NCBI GenBank assembly: GCA_028583685.1
Contig: JAMXIF010001253.1
Span: 31,901,793-31,965,792, forward strand
Direction of reading: 5' to 3'
Length of the DNA stretch: 64,000 nucleotides
DNA from: Petaurus breviceps papuanus
Lineage: Eukaryota > Chordata > Mammalia > Diprotodontia > Petauridae
Shown: positions 1 to 10,494 of the stretch, piece after piece
Layout of the letters: each line of letters opens with the position of its first letter
How positions within the stretch are numbered: position 1 is the first letter of the stretch
Made by a program: the position numbers and the translations under genes
The notes under the pieces: model-generated
Database searches by the model: none
Told to the model about the DNA's origin: nothing
The model's input: the letters and a program-made list of their open reading frames with translations, nothing else

Positions 1-179
1 ACTTAGATGATCCCTAAGTCTCTTGCAATCCCAAGATTTTATGATGTTCTGTATACTTTAAGGTCTGTATTAATGCAGGGAAAGAGAAGAAAGAATATTT
101 TACTTTACAAAAATTTTTAACTCTTAAAAAGATTCTTAGTTCCAAATTTTCTTCCTCCCTACATCTACTCCTCCCATCA

Positions 180-1150
180 TCCATTGAGAAGGAAAACACT
201 ATATTATCAATTATATCTGATTGGCCAATTCTGCTTTTTAAGGTTTTATTTTCTACAGTATTTTTGTGCCCCTTTTACCAAGCTGTTAATTCTCTTTTCA
301 TCATTTTCTTGCATTGTGCTCATTATTTCCTCAGTTTTTCCTCTACCATTCTTACTTGATTTTTATAAAATATTTTTCCTCTCTTTTTCTAGCCCTTGTA
401 GGAATTCTTTTTGTTTTGGTTTGGTTTTTTTTGGGGGGGGGAGGGAGTTTAAAGGTCCCAGGAATTCTTGTTGGGCTTGTGTCCAGTTTGAATTTTTTTC
501 AGACTGTAGCTCTTTTGACATGATTGTCTTCTGAGTTTTTGTCTTGATTGTCTCTGTCACTATTGTAGCTTTTTATCGTCAGATTCTTTATTCGTTATTT
601 GCTTATTTTTCTAGCCTATTTCTTGCCTTTGAACTTTATGTGAAGTTGGGCTCTGCTCACCTAGTGGGGTTGGGGATACTGTCCCAAGCTTCAGGCTTTT
701 TTTTTTGTGCTGCTGTTTTCACAGCTACTTCTAGGAGTTTGGAAGTTTTGGGTGCTTCTTAAGGTTGTATTATCCTGGAAGAAGTATGGTCATTGCTCTC
801 CTGGTCTGCCCCTATCCCTTCCTTGAAACTGTGAGCACTATAGCTCCTCAGGCTCCTGTTCCCTTGCAGTGGCAAGTATTTCTCTCAAACCCAGAACTCA
901 ACCCAGAGGTGGGTATGGGCAATGGAGTTGCCAAACAGTTCTCAGTCCTGTGCCCTCTGCTAGCACAGGGGTTCCCTGTAATCTCTTTCTTACCAGCTGT
1001 CCAGTTCCCTTACCATCTCTAGGCAGAGAGCTCCCCAAACTTCTGCTTTTGTTGCTGTCATAGCTTCCTTCACAGACCATGGCTGGTGGAGAATGTTGGG
1101 AGAGCTTGACTGTAAAGCTTCATCTGTTCTACTGTTTTGGTTCCACTCCC
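180..1150 (-). mobile_element. L1 fragment: 5'UTR and start of ORF1
   Basis: Read on the minus strand this is an L1 5'UTR leading into an ORF1 start. The frame at 363-560 (-) contains MSKELQSEKNSNWTQAQQEF, which resembles the beginning of the other marsupial L1 ORF1 copies in this window (compare NMNWSQAQKAF in the copy at 5686). It stops before the RNA-binding domain, and the homology fades near position 180. Confidence 0.6.
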
Positions 1151-1472
1151 CAGATCCCCAAAAATATTTAACTTGAGAAGATTTTTAAATGTCTTTAGGC
1201 ATTTTAGAAGCAGCTGATTAAGTATGGAAAAGAATTAATTATAAAGCAAATTCCCTAAGATCTCTAATGTGGGATACTATTAAACTAATTCTCATTTGTG
1301 ATGACTGGAATAAAGCTTTTGAACTTTACTTTGGAAAAGTTGTGTTTTAATCAATATTCCTTCCACTTGTACAGAGGATAACCCCTCTTCATACATTCTA
1401 AATTTGTGTGATTTTTATTCATATTTTTTCCATAAATCCTCCATCCATGATCTATTGTTTTACTCTCTCAAT
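1151..1472. other. No gene or recognised repeat
   Basis: AT-rich sequence between an L1 fragment and a hAT-type MITE. I see no open frame or repeat family here. Confidence 0.5.
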
Positions 1473-1934
1473 CAAGAGTTCTTAACCTCTTTTGTGACAC
1501 TGATCAAAGCCTTGGGCAGTCTGTTGAAGTCTGTGGATCCCTTCTCAGAACAATAGTTTTAAGTCCCTAAAGTAAAGTGTGGGGCAACTAGATGATGTAG
1601 GGGATAGAGTTCCTCCTGGAATCAGGAGGACTCATCTTTGTGAGTTCCAATCTGGCCTCAGATACTTTCTAGCTATGCAACCCTGGGCAATTCACTAACC
1701 CTGTTTGTCTCAATTTCCTCATGTGTAAAAGGAGCTAGAGAAGAAAATGGCAAACTACCTCATTATCTTTGCCAAGAAAACCCCAAATGGGGTCACAAAG
1801 AGTCATATATGACTGAAAAATGACTTAACATCAGCAAAATAAAGTGCATGGGATCATAAAGGAAACAAATTATATTAAAACAATTATAAAAATATATATT
1901 TTTTAAGTTCACAATTCCCAGATTAAGATCCCTG
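1473..1934. mobile_element. hAT-type MITE, split by a SINE
   Basis: The ends CAAGAGTTCTTAACCT (left) and AGATTAAGATCCCTG (right) are imperfect inverted repeats of the hAT type. The flanking octamers ctctcaat and ctttaaat match at 6 of 8 bases, consistent with an eroded 8-bp target duplication. A Mar1-like SINE sits inside at 1584-1846. A related right half occurs at 3165-3297. Confidence 0.6.
1584..1846 (+). mobile_element. Mar1-like SINE with RTE/BovB tail
   Basis: A tRNA-like head (ggggcaactagatgatg...) is followed by a CORE region (cctcatgtgtaaaaggagct) and the tail ccaaatggggtcacaaagag...tgactgaaaaatgactta. That tail is the RTE/BovB-type 3' end of marsupial Mar1 SINEs. The 3' flank repeats aaataaagtg, near the taaagtaaagtg at the 5' flank. 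Confidence 0.8.
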
Positions 1935-2039
1935 CTTTAAATACTAAACAACAGCAGCAATAACAACAAAATAAGTACCAAGGAAAACCTCCATGTAGCT
2001 TATTGGGTACAAAATCAAACTGATTCTGCCTGTTCCTCT

Positions 2040-2430
2040 TACCCAGATTAGTCTTAGCATTATGAAGATGACAGTGGCCTTGGAGTCTAGATATCAAAAT
2101 TTTTGACATTGGTCTTTCATTAACTTGCTGCTTAATTAGCATCAGTAACTTACTTAAGCAGTTGAGATTTCAGTTTCCTTATAAGTAACATGAGGTGTTT
2201 GGATTTCAGGGGTGGGGAACCTGTGACCTCCAGGCCACATGTGGGCCTCTAGGCCCTCAGGTGAGGCCCTTTGACTGAATCCAAATTTCACAGAAAAAAA
2301 ATCCCCTTAATAAAAGGATTTTGTTTGGTAAAACTTGAACTCAGTCAGAAGACCACATCCAGTCAATCAATCAGTGATTGATCTCTAAGGACCTTCCTAC
2401 TTCTAAAGTTCTAATTCTAGACTTTACTAG
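2040..2430 (+). mobile_element. MIR-like SINE with L3/CR1-type tail, interrupted
   Basis: Old SINE reading ...cagtttccttataagtaaca...ggtgtttgga, then gatctctaaggaccttcctacttctaaag after the insertion. That tail is typical of old mammalian SINEs ending like L3/CR1. A hAT MITE fragment (2207-2385) splits it. Confidence 0.5.
2207..2385. mobile_element. hAT MITE fragment (CAGGGGTGGGGAACCTG family)
   Basis: It begins CAGGGGTGGGGAACCTGTGA and holds ccaggccacatgtgggcc and the central aataaaaggattttgt. It belongs to the same family as the complete copy at 18557-18742, but the far end is missing. Confidence 0.65.
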
Positions 2431-3164
2431 AAATAAATGACAAAGTTTGGTCTGTGGAAGTGAACCTGGGTTCTTAGGCCTTGCTAGCACAATGCGGTCT
2501 CTGACAGTTTTTACCATGGCAGTCTTTGAGCATAGTTGCAGAAATCTGAGGATTTTTATTTTTCCTAAGGCTCAGCCTGTTAAATATAAGTGGTGCTCAT
2601 CACCAATAAGTGGGCCAGTTAGTGAGGAATTCTTGACTGTGGGACCCAGTGAAACAAGGAGATATACAGAATGGCCCTCAACTTCATGAGGCCCCTTTCT
2701 CCTTCAGTGATGGTGGCGTTAGTGGTAGAGGGGGCTAATAATTATATTAGACTATTTACAACATTTAATTTAGCTATTAATAGGTCAAAATTTGAAATCT
2801 ACACCTAATGACCAAAGATATACTATTGGAGGAACTGAATTGTATTAATAATTAATTTTATTATTAATCTTGACCTTCTTACCATAATTGAAGCTAGAAG
2901 ATAGAAGTACAACCAAAGAGAAGAAAATAAAGGAGCCCCCGGAGTTATCAAGACAAAAAAAGTCATTTCATGGGATATTCCATGCCTGTCTATCTGGTGC
3001 AACTCTTGTCCACATCCTTCTATAAGTTCACCAAAAGGCGTCCACCCAATGAGATGAAGCCTTTCTCAAAATTTCCTGGCATTATGAGGATACTACTAAA
3101 ATTCACAAGTAATCAAACAGCTCTTCTTTGATACTGTCAAATGATTGGCAATTCTATGGCTGTA
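2431..3164. other. No recognised gene; one 80-codon open frame
   Basis: An open frame at 2447-2689 (+) starts MVCGSEPGFLGLASTMRSLT and ends ETRRYTEWPSTS. It is slightly richer in GC than its surroundings. I recognise no family, and no second exon or start context supports it. The rest is AT-rich with no visible feature. Confidence 0.3.
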
Positions 3165-3297
3165 TATCCCTTTTCAGAATAATGTATAAAATAAAATATA
3201 TAGGATTACAAAGGAAACCAATTATATTGAGATAATTGTCAGAATGTTGAAAAAAGTTCACAGACTCTAGGTTCAGACTCTAGGTTAAGAACCCCTA
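3165..3297. mobile_element. hAT-type MITE, right half
   Basis: The stretch aggattacaaaggaaaccaa...gttcacagactctaggtt...ttaagaacccctaat matches the right part of the MITE at 1473-1934. The segment cagactctaggtt is duplicated in tandem near the end. Confidence 0.5.
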
Positions 3298-3584
3298 ATC
3301 TATATCTTCCTCGGATTTTTAGTAATAAGTGTATTCAGACCTTACCCTTCCCCCCAAAAAAAAACCCCTAATAAGAACTACAAACAACAAAACTCTTTAA
3401 TAAGAGACCTCTGGCAATAGCATCCAAATGTAAGTCAGTTTGTATTTAACACACACAATGCAGAATACAGCCTAGGTATTGTTTAATATACTAAAGAAAA
3501 AGACATAGTCATTGACCTTGAGCACCTTATAGTTTTGTTGGGAAAGATATATGAAAAAGATCAAAGAAACTTAGTATAAATAGT

Positions 3585-3725
3585 GAGAAGAGTACTAACT
3601 TTGGAGTCAGAGGGCCTTCATTCAATCCTAGTTTCACCTCTTCCTCCTGTGTAATCTTGGGGAAGTCATTTGACTGCTTTTGGTCATAGTTTCTTCAGCT
3701 GTCAAATAATAGACATCTAAAGCCC
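3585..3725 (+). mobile_element. MIR-like SINE
   Basis: The phrases ctttggagtcagagggcctt, caatcctagtttcacctctt and ggggaagtcatttgactgct follow the MIR/CORE-SINE order. The copy is diverged. Confidence 0.5.
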
Positions 3726-3739
3726 ATGTAGCCCATATG

Positions 3740-4395
3740 GGTCCTTTTGTACAAATGTATAAAACTTATTTATAGCATCTCTTTTTAGAATTTGCAGAGA
3801 ACTGGCAACTGGTTCCAACCTATTGGGGAATTACTAAACAAATTATGGTATATGAGTGCAATGGAATATTATTGTACCATAAGAAATGATGAAATAATGG
3901 TTTCAGAGAAACCTGGGAAGACCTTTATGAAACAATACATGTGAAATGAAGTAAAATAGGACAAGGAAAACAATTTGCATAATGTCAACAACATTAAAAA
4001 AAAACAAATTTAAAAGATTTGAGAACTTTGACCAGTGCAATGACTAACCATGATTCCAGAGAACTGAGATGCTCATACTATCCATCTCTTGACAGATAAA
4101 CTCAGGATGCCAAATAATACATAATTTCCAGACACAGCCAATGTGGGCATTGGTTTTGCTCGAATTTGCAAGGATTATTACAAGGACTTTGTTTTTCTTT
4201 TTTCTAATGATGGTGGAAGAAGCAGGGCAAGAGGAATGAGGTAGCCAAAAAAGAAAGAAAAGAGACATAGGAAAGGAGAAAAGATGAAAACAGGACAGAG
4301 ATATCTTTAGAAAATTCAGAGAAGAAAGCAGAGTAAAGGCCATAAAAAAGTATAAATAAGCAGGAGAGTTTTGAAAACTATAGGTTGAATTCATA
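3740..4395 (+). mobile_element. L1 3' end
   Basis: The order ggtccttttgtacaaatgta, gggaattactaaacaaatta, tggtatatgagtgcaatgga, gaaatgatgaaataatggtt and cctgggaagacctttatg is the end of ORF2 and the start of the 3'UTR of marsupial L1. The part after 4030, with acacagccaatgtgggcatt, fits a second L1 3'UTR subtype. The copy is 5'-truncated. Confidence 0.65.
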
Positions 4396-5004
4396 AACTT
4401 GAAAAGCAAGGAATGTCTACATAATAGATATCTAGAATTTCACTTGTAATGTTCTTTTTCTCTACTGCTATGTGTGTGAGAATAACAATTTCATTTGGTG
4501 TTTAAGTTCTGAATAAAATATTTCTAAATCATTAATGATGAGCAGAAATATGAAGAAATGCATTTTTCGTACTTTTTATTCACTTATCAGTTACTATTTT
4601 GATTGTACTTAGACTTTCAAGTATATATATATTGTGCAGTCTCAGCTTGATGGACGAGATAATTTCATATTTTTTTTACCATGGTAATTACACAGAAAGA
4701 ATCATTATCTCTGCAAACAGTAAGCTAAAAATATTTAAGGAATACAAATCTTGTTTTGATACAGTTATATGCCTTAGAAGCTGTATTTTAGAATGATATA
4801 AATTTTGTTTCCTCAACAGTATCGCTGGGAGAAGAAAATAAAATTAATCAAGTAGGAAAAAGGAAATCAGTAGGATGATTATTGAGTTGAATAAAACTGC
4901 ACTTCATTTCGTAGTTTTTCTTAATTTTTATATATTACATGTAATTTCTCATTGAAATTTAGCATTTCCTTCCATTTTAGAATTTTTTTCCCTGAATTTC
5001 TTTT
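4396..5004. other. No gene or recognised repeat
   Basis: AT-rich sequence. A frame of 65 codons at 4599-4796 (+) has no recognisable motif and looks fortuitous. Confidence 0.5.
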
Positions 5005-5187
5005 TTTTTTTAATTTTTAAAAATTAAAAAAAAAATTTTTTTACTTTTTGGAGGGCAGTTGGGGTTAAGTGACTTGCCCAAGGTCACATGGCTAGGTTTT
5101 TTTTGTGTGTATGTGTTAAGTGTCTGAGGCTGGATCTGAACTCAGGTTTTCCTGACTCCTGACTCACTGTGCCACCTGGCCGCACCC
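5005..5187 (-). mobile_element. tRNA-derived marsupial SINE
   Basis: It reads in reverse from a T/A-rich tail through ggcagttggggttaagtgac, ttgcccaaggtcacatggct and ggatctgaactcaggttttc to tgccacctggccgc. The anticipated Pol III B box is inside the ctgaactcagg part. A run of gtgtgtatgtg sits mid-element. Confidence 0.75.
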
Positions 5188-5685
5188 ATTTAGTAGTTTT
5201 TTAAGCGTGAATTGAAATTGAGCGATGATCATCTTAAAGGCTTTCTATGGCTATGTATATCTTTTGTGGTGATGTCCACTAACAACAAAAATTACATTAC
5301 TGCCTTACAGCATTAATATTTTATTAATATTATGTCTTTTTAGATGTTTTAGGCCTTCTGGCCTTCTTATAAAAATATTAAGAATATTTTTTCTTTTAGT
5401 CTCCATATTCTCTAAAAATATAGGAATACTTACCTTTGTTCCTAATGAAATGGTTTCTTTAGCCAATGTGATCTACAGAACCCTGTGCTTCAAGTGATAG
5501 GATTGCTGACTTCTCTGGAACGTTGGGTGGTGATGACTATCTACATTGTGAGAATACAGTGTACTAGATACTTTTCAGAACATAGTGCCTAGTGCCCGTA
5601 GGCAGAAAGATTAGATTTTCAGTAACCATGACATTTTGGAGGAATTGTCAGAAACAAACTGAATTAAATTAAGAATGGAAACAGG
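5188..5685. other. No gene or recognised repeat
   Basis: AT-rich sequence between a SINE and the L1 composite; nothing supportable seen. Confidence 0.5.
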
Positions 5686-7627
5686 GGAGCCAGAGCTAAG
5701 ATGGCAGAACGTAAGCAGGTGCTTACCTGAACTCTTTGGTAAATTCCGTCACTGGCCTTGTATCAGCAATGCCATATTCACAATGCCTATGGAAATTACA
5801 AATATGCTGATATAATTATCCATCACAAAATACATCATGCTTGCCATATGGGGGAATAAGCTAGAAAATTTATTAAAATACCAAAAGACTGAGTCCCAAA
5901 ACCAGAAAGTGAAAGCCCTCAGAGTAGTTATGACATTGGCACAGGTAGATAAAGTAGAAAGCACCCACATTCTCAAGCCTTTAAAACAGAACAGGCTACC
6001 TCAGGCAAAGGTCCTCCTCTCCCCACTCACTGTCCAAGAAGCATGCTCCCAGCAGCTCCGGCCCTTGGCAGTCCTCAGCAGGAGTCCTTAGCAGAAATTC
6101 TGGCTGACTCAAAAAGGGCTTCACGCTGCCGCTGCCTCTGCTGCTGCCCCTGCCGTCGCCACCACTGCTAGCCACCGCAGGAACTCTAGCTTGGCTTCCG
6201 CTTCCTCTTGCTCCACCCCTTCCTGCTATGTCAGCAAATCCCATAACCCTTACAGACCTCTAAAACAGATTTTAGAGTGACAGAGCATGGCAGATTTCCA
6301 GTCCAGGAAAGTGCCCACATAGGACTGGGCAGGGGGAGTGCAGAGCATGCAGGGGCTGCACCAGCACACACCTGAGAGCAGACCACAGCAGAGTGAGAGT
6401 CAGCCTCTGACAGCAGATCCACCCACCACAAGGACAACTCATAGACATCTCACTGCAGAACAGAGGATCAGTCGGAGCTAGGAAAGAGAAAATACAGGTC
6501 CTGCAGCAGCAGCAACAGCTTCTCCTGGGACTATCAGGACACAACCTGGATGTTTAAAAATCACCTACTTGAACAAGTCAGGAAATAGGCAATCACAATG
6601 GGCAAGAAGGAAGCTGGGAAAACAAAAACAAGATCTATTCAATCCTTTTATAGTGAGCAAGAGCAACCACATTCAGAGGACAACATTGACTCTATACTCA
6701 CACCTGAGACCACATAAATAAATATGAACTGGTCTCAAGCTCAAAAAGCATTCTCAGAAGGGCTCAAGGAATATTTTAAAAGCCAAATCAGAGAGACAGA
6801 AGATAAATTGACCAATTCTTTTAAAATTACATTGACCAAAATGGAAAAAAAATTTCACTTAAGAAAACAAATCCTTACGAAGTAAAATTTGTGAACTGGG
6901 ACGGGAGGTTCAAAATCTAACTGGAGAAAATACCTCCCTAAAAATGACGTCTGAACATAAGGAAATGGAGCTTCAAAAAATAACTCACTTAAAATTAGAA
7001 TCAGTCAAATCAAAGCTAATGACTCTTGACACATCAAGAATCAGTCAAACAAAACATAAAGATTGAAAAATTAGAAGGAAGTATAAAATATCTCATTGGA
7101 AAAACAACTGACCTGGAGAACAGATCCAGGAGAGATAATCAAAGAATTATTGGTCTACTGGAAAGCCGTGATGAAAAAAAACAGCCTGGACAACATTCTC
7201 TAAGAGTTGGTCAAAGAAAACTGTCCTGAGGTCCTAGAATCAGAGGGTAAAATAGTTATTGAAAGAGTTCACCAGACTCCTCCTGAAAGAGATCCCAAAT
7301 TGAAAACTCCAAGAAATACAGTACCCAAATTCCAGAATTATAAGGTCGAGGAGAAAATATTGCAAGCAGCCAGAAAGAAACAATTCAAATATCGTGGAAC
7401 TACAGTCAGGATTACAGAGGACCTAGAAAATTCTACAAGAAAAAATTGGAGGGATTGGAATTTGATATTTCATAAGGCAAAACAGCTTAGGCTGCAGCCA
7501 AGGATCAACTACCCAGCAAAACTGAACATAATCTTTCAGGCAAGGAGATGGTCATTTAATGAAATAAAGGACTTCCAGACTTTCCTGATGAAAAAGCCTG
7601 AACACAATGGAAAATTTGATCTTAGAT
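5686..7627 (+). mobile_element. L1 5'UTR plus broken ORF1, 5' half of a composite element
   Basis: It opens ggggagccagagctaagatg, the usual start of an L1 5'UTR. A GC-rich part follows at 6000-6240. ORF1 starts at ATG 6598 (MGKKEAGKTKTRSIQSFYSE...) and meets a stop after about 39 codons, then other frames carry the rest. The RNA-binding part reads GKTTDLENRSRRDNQRIIGL. The C-terminal domain reads KDPKLKTPRNT-like sequence to MKKPEHNGKFDLRS near 7627. There the sequence passes directly into a second ORF1 (next entry). No ORF2 or 3'UTR belongs to this half. Confidence 0.75.
5757..5980 (-). mobile_element. Diverged LTR-like unit inside the L1 5'UTR
   Basis: This stretch aligns, with clear divergence, to the LTR-like units at 57856-59525 (shared blocks such as caatg..atattcacaatgcc and acaaaata). 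It is a fossil. It could be an independent insertion or an old part of this L1 5'UTR. It is the older relative, judged by its divergence. Confidence 0.5.
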
Positions 7628-9567
7628 CAGAGGACCTTAAGAAGCAAATAAGAGAAGTGGAGGAAAAATTGGGAAGAGAAATGAGAATGATGCAAGAAAA
7701 TTATGAAATGAGAGTCAACAGACTGACTGAGGAAAATAACACCTTAAAAAAAAAAGTAACTCAAATAGCAAAAGAGGCTCTAAAAGGCAATGAGGAGAAG
7801 TATGTCTTAAAAAGCCGAATTTGCTAGATGGAAAAAGCATCTCAAAAACTCACTGAGGAGAATAATTCCTTCAGAATTAGATTGGAGCAAATGGAAGCTA
7901 ATGACGTTATGAGAAATCAAGATGCTATTAAACAGATCCAAACAAATGAAAGAATAGAAGGCAATATGAAATATTTCCTTGGAAAAATCCAATGACCTGG
8001 AAAATAGATCCAGGAGAGATAATTTAAAAATTATTGGACTACCTGAAAGCCATGATCGAAGTAAGAACATAGAAATCATCCTCCAAGAAATTCTCAAGGA
8101 AAACTGCCCTGATATTTTAGAGCCAGAGGGCAAAATAGAGGCTAAAAGAATCCACTGATCAACTGAAAAAGATCCCCAAAATAAAACTCCTAGGAATATT
8201 ATAGCCAGGTTCCAGAATTCCCAGCTCAAGAAGAGAATATTACAAGCATCCAGGAAGAAATAATTTGAATATTGTGGAAACACAATCAGGATAACACAGG
8301 GTCTGGCAGCTTCTACACTGAGGGATCGAAGGGCTTGGAATGATATTCCGGAGGTCAAAGGAGCTGGGATTAAAACCAAGAATCATCTACCCAGCAAAAC
8401 TGAGTATCATGTTTCAGGGGAAAATATGGTCATTCAGTGGAATGGAGGACTTTAAAGCATTCTTGATGAAAAAACCAGAGTTGAATAGAAAATTTGACAT
8501 TCAGATACAAGAAGCAAGAGAAGCATGAGAAGGTAAACAGGGAAAAGAAATCATAAGGAACTTATCAAAGTTGAACTATTTACATTCTTACATGTAAAAA
8601 CGATAATTGTAACTGATGAAACTTTTCTCAGTATGAGAATAATTGAAGGGAATGGAAATGTGTGTGTGTGTATGTCCGTATAGGAGGGTATATGGGCATA
8701 TGAATACATATATGAATGAGTATATGTTTACAGGTGTACATAGATAGAGGGCGCAGGACCAATTTAATAGGAAGTGATGATACTTCAAAGGATCAATTAA
8801 GAGGTGAGAGAGGAATATAATGAGAGGAGATGGGGAGAGACAGAATGGGGTAAACTATCTCATATAGAAGAGGCACGGGAAAATAGTTACAATGGAGGGG
8901 AAGAATAGGAAGGCAAAAGGGAATGGGTCAATCTTATTCTCCTTGAATTTGGCTTGGGGAGGGAAAGAAATACATACTAAATAGGGTATTTCACCCTATA
9001 GGAGAGTAGGGGGAAAGGGGATACAAGGGGGGATGATGGAAGGGAGGTCAGGCTCTGGGGAAGGGAAGTTGGAAACACCCACTTTTGAAAAGGGACAGGA
9101 TCAAAGAGAATAGAACAAGTGGGAGATGGGATAGGAGGGAGGGAAATATAGTCAGTCTTTTGCAATATATCTACTATGTTAATGTGTTGCATTAGCTACA
9201 CATGTTCAACCTATACTGAACTGCTTATCTTCCCAGTAAGGGTGGTTGACAAGGGAGGAAGGGAATGAATCTGGAATTCAAAGTTTTAAAATCAAATGTT
9301 TAAAATATATATATATATATATAATATACTATTATTAATACTGATTTACATGTAATTGGGAAAATAAGATATACAGGCACTGGGGCACAGAGATGTACCA
9401 TCTCCTACTGGAAAATTCGAAGGGGGTATGGGAGAGAGCAGATTGGAGGAGGGGATATCCTGTGAGACTGCTATTTTGGGGCAGTGGGTAGGGGAAAAAA
9501 TTTGTAACTCAAAATCTAGCGGAAATTAATGATGTAAATGAGAAGTTAATAAAGCATTTGAAAAAGG
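7628..9567 (+). mobile_element. HAL1 (ORF2-less L1), 5'-truncated, fused to the preceding L1
   Basis: Homology to the HAL1 at 49173-51632 starts at gaccttaagaagca and runs to its 3' terminus ttaataaagcatttgaaaaa. ORF1 coiled coil (EDLKKQIREVEEKLGREMRM), RNA-binding part and C-terminal domain (IIYPAKLSIMFQGKIWSFSG, MKKPELNRKFDIQIQEAREA) end near 8528. An L1-like inter-ORF spacer and 3'UTR follow with no ORF2. Frames are broken by stops at 7825 and elsewhere. It keeps about 350 bases of spacer (8900-9250) that the other copy lacks. Confidence 0.8.
9303..9325. repeat. (TA)n microsatellite in HAL1 3'UTR
   Basis: An alternating TA run at the same place where the HAL1 at 49173 carries (CA)n(TA)n, so it is an inherited unstable site in this family. 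Confidence 0.8.
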
Positions 9568-10490
9568 TCCTTTTAGAACTGATTCTTCTCTGTCTACCTC
9601 CTCTACCCCCACTTTTCCAAAGTCTTCATTAGTGGAATATTACATGGAGCAGTGAAAGAGATGTGTGTGTGTGTGTGTGTATATATACACATATATATGT
9701 GTGTATATATACGTGTGTGTATGTATATGTGTGTATATACACACATTTTTTAGAGTGATTACTTACAATTGGTTGTGTTATGTCTTTGAGGAGAGTACAA
9801 TAGCCAGAAAATTGGATACAAGAAAACTTCCAAAAGTTTAATATGAAAATTCAAATAGACCTTCTTTAGAAATAGGTTTGACATTCATACTTCTATTGCT
9901 TTGGGGTTCTCCTGTCCAGTTCTTGTTTGATGATTTCTTTAGATTTCTTGTTCAATTAGTAAACAATCAGAGAGTATTTATGAGATTACAATGCAATAAG
10001 TTAAACAATTCTGTATGATATGTGTCAGCAAGCTAAGGTGAAAGTTCAATTAAGAGAGCTCAAAGACATAGGCATGAGAGCCCAAGATTGCAGTGGAGAT
10101 GATAGAATGTTGGAGGTTGGAGTATAGGCACTATGGTGAAGAGCTGCCTGAAAAATAGTGTGGAAGGCTAGTTCCAGGCAAATTAACATGAAAGCTCATG
10201 CATAAATAAACCCTAATTAACCCAGTTTTAAGTGTGATAAAACTGGACAAAGAGAGGTAAAATAGATTGCCCAGTGTCCAAACAGCAAATTATTTTGCTT
10301 ATTTATGTAGCTTAATGCTCTCAGGTTCTCATCGAAATTTCTATTCCTACTGTTAAATTGGATCCCCAGAACTTGACTGCTAGGTCTCTTTGGGGTTTCA
10401 GGAATACTGCTGAGGGGAAATGTCTTTCTAATACTCTAGTTTACAAACCCCTGTAGTTCACTTCCCACCATAATTATTAAGAATCAGTTT
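9568..10490. other. No gene; short unique stretch with microsatellite
   Basis: Apart from the (GT)n/(TA)n tract at 9664-9745 I see no repeat family or gene. The sequence directly after the HAL1 tail does not resemble the L1 that should resume if the HAL1 were simply nested. Confidence 0.5.
9664..9745. repeat. (GT)n/(TA)n compound microsatellite
   Basis: Alternating gtgtgt and tatata blocks; purine-pyrimidine alternation throughout. Confidence 0.9.
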
Positions 10491-10494
10491 AATC

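Noticed and set aside
6000-6240. GC-rich block as SLC36A4 exon 1 or CpG island
   Set aside because: It lies inside an L1 5'UTR, has few CpGs for an island and no frame leading to a donor in the phase required by exon 2.
5686-9567. HAL1 simply nested in an L1
   Set aside because: The older L1 does not resume after 9567 and no duplication marks the junction, so a plain nested insertion is not supported, though insertion plus deletion remains possible.
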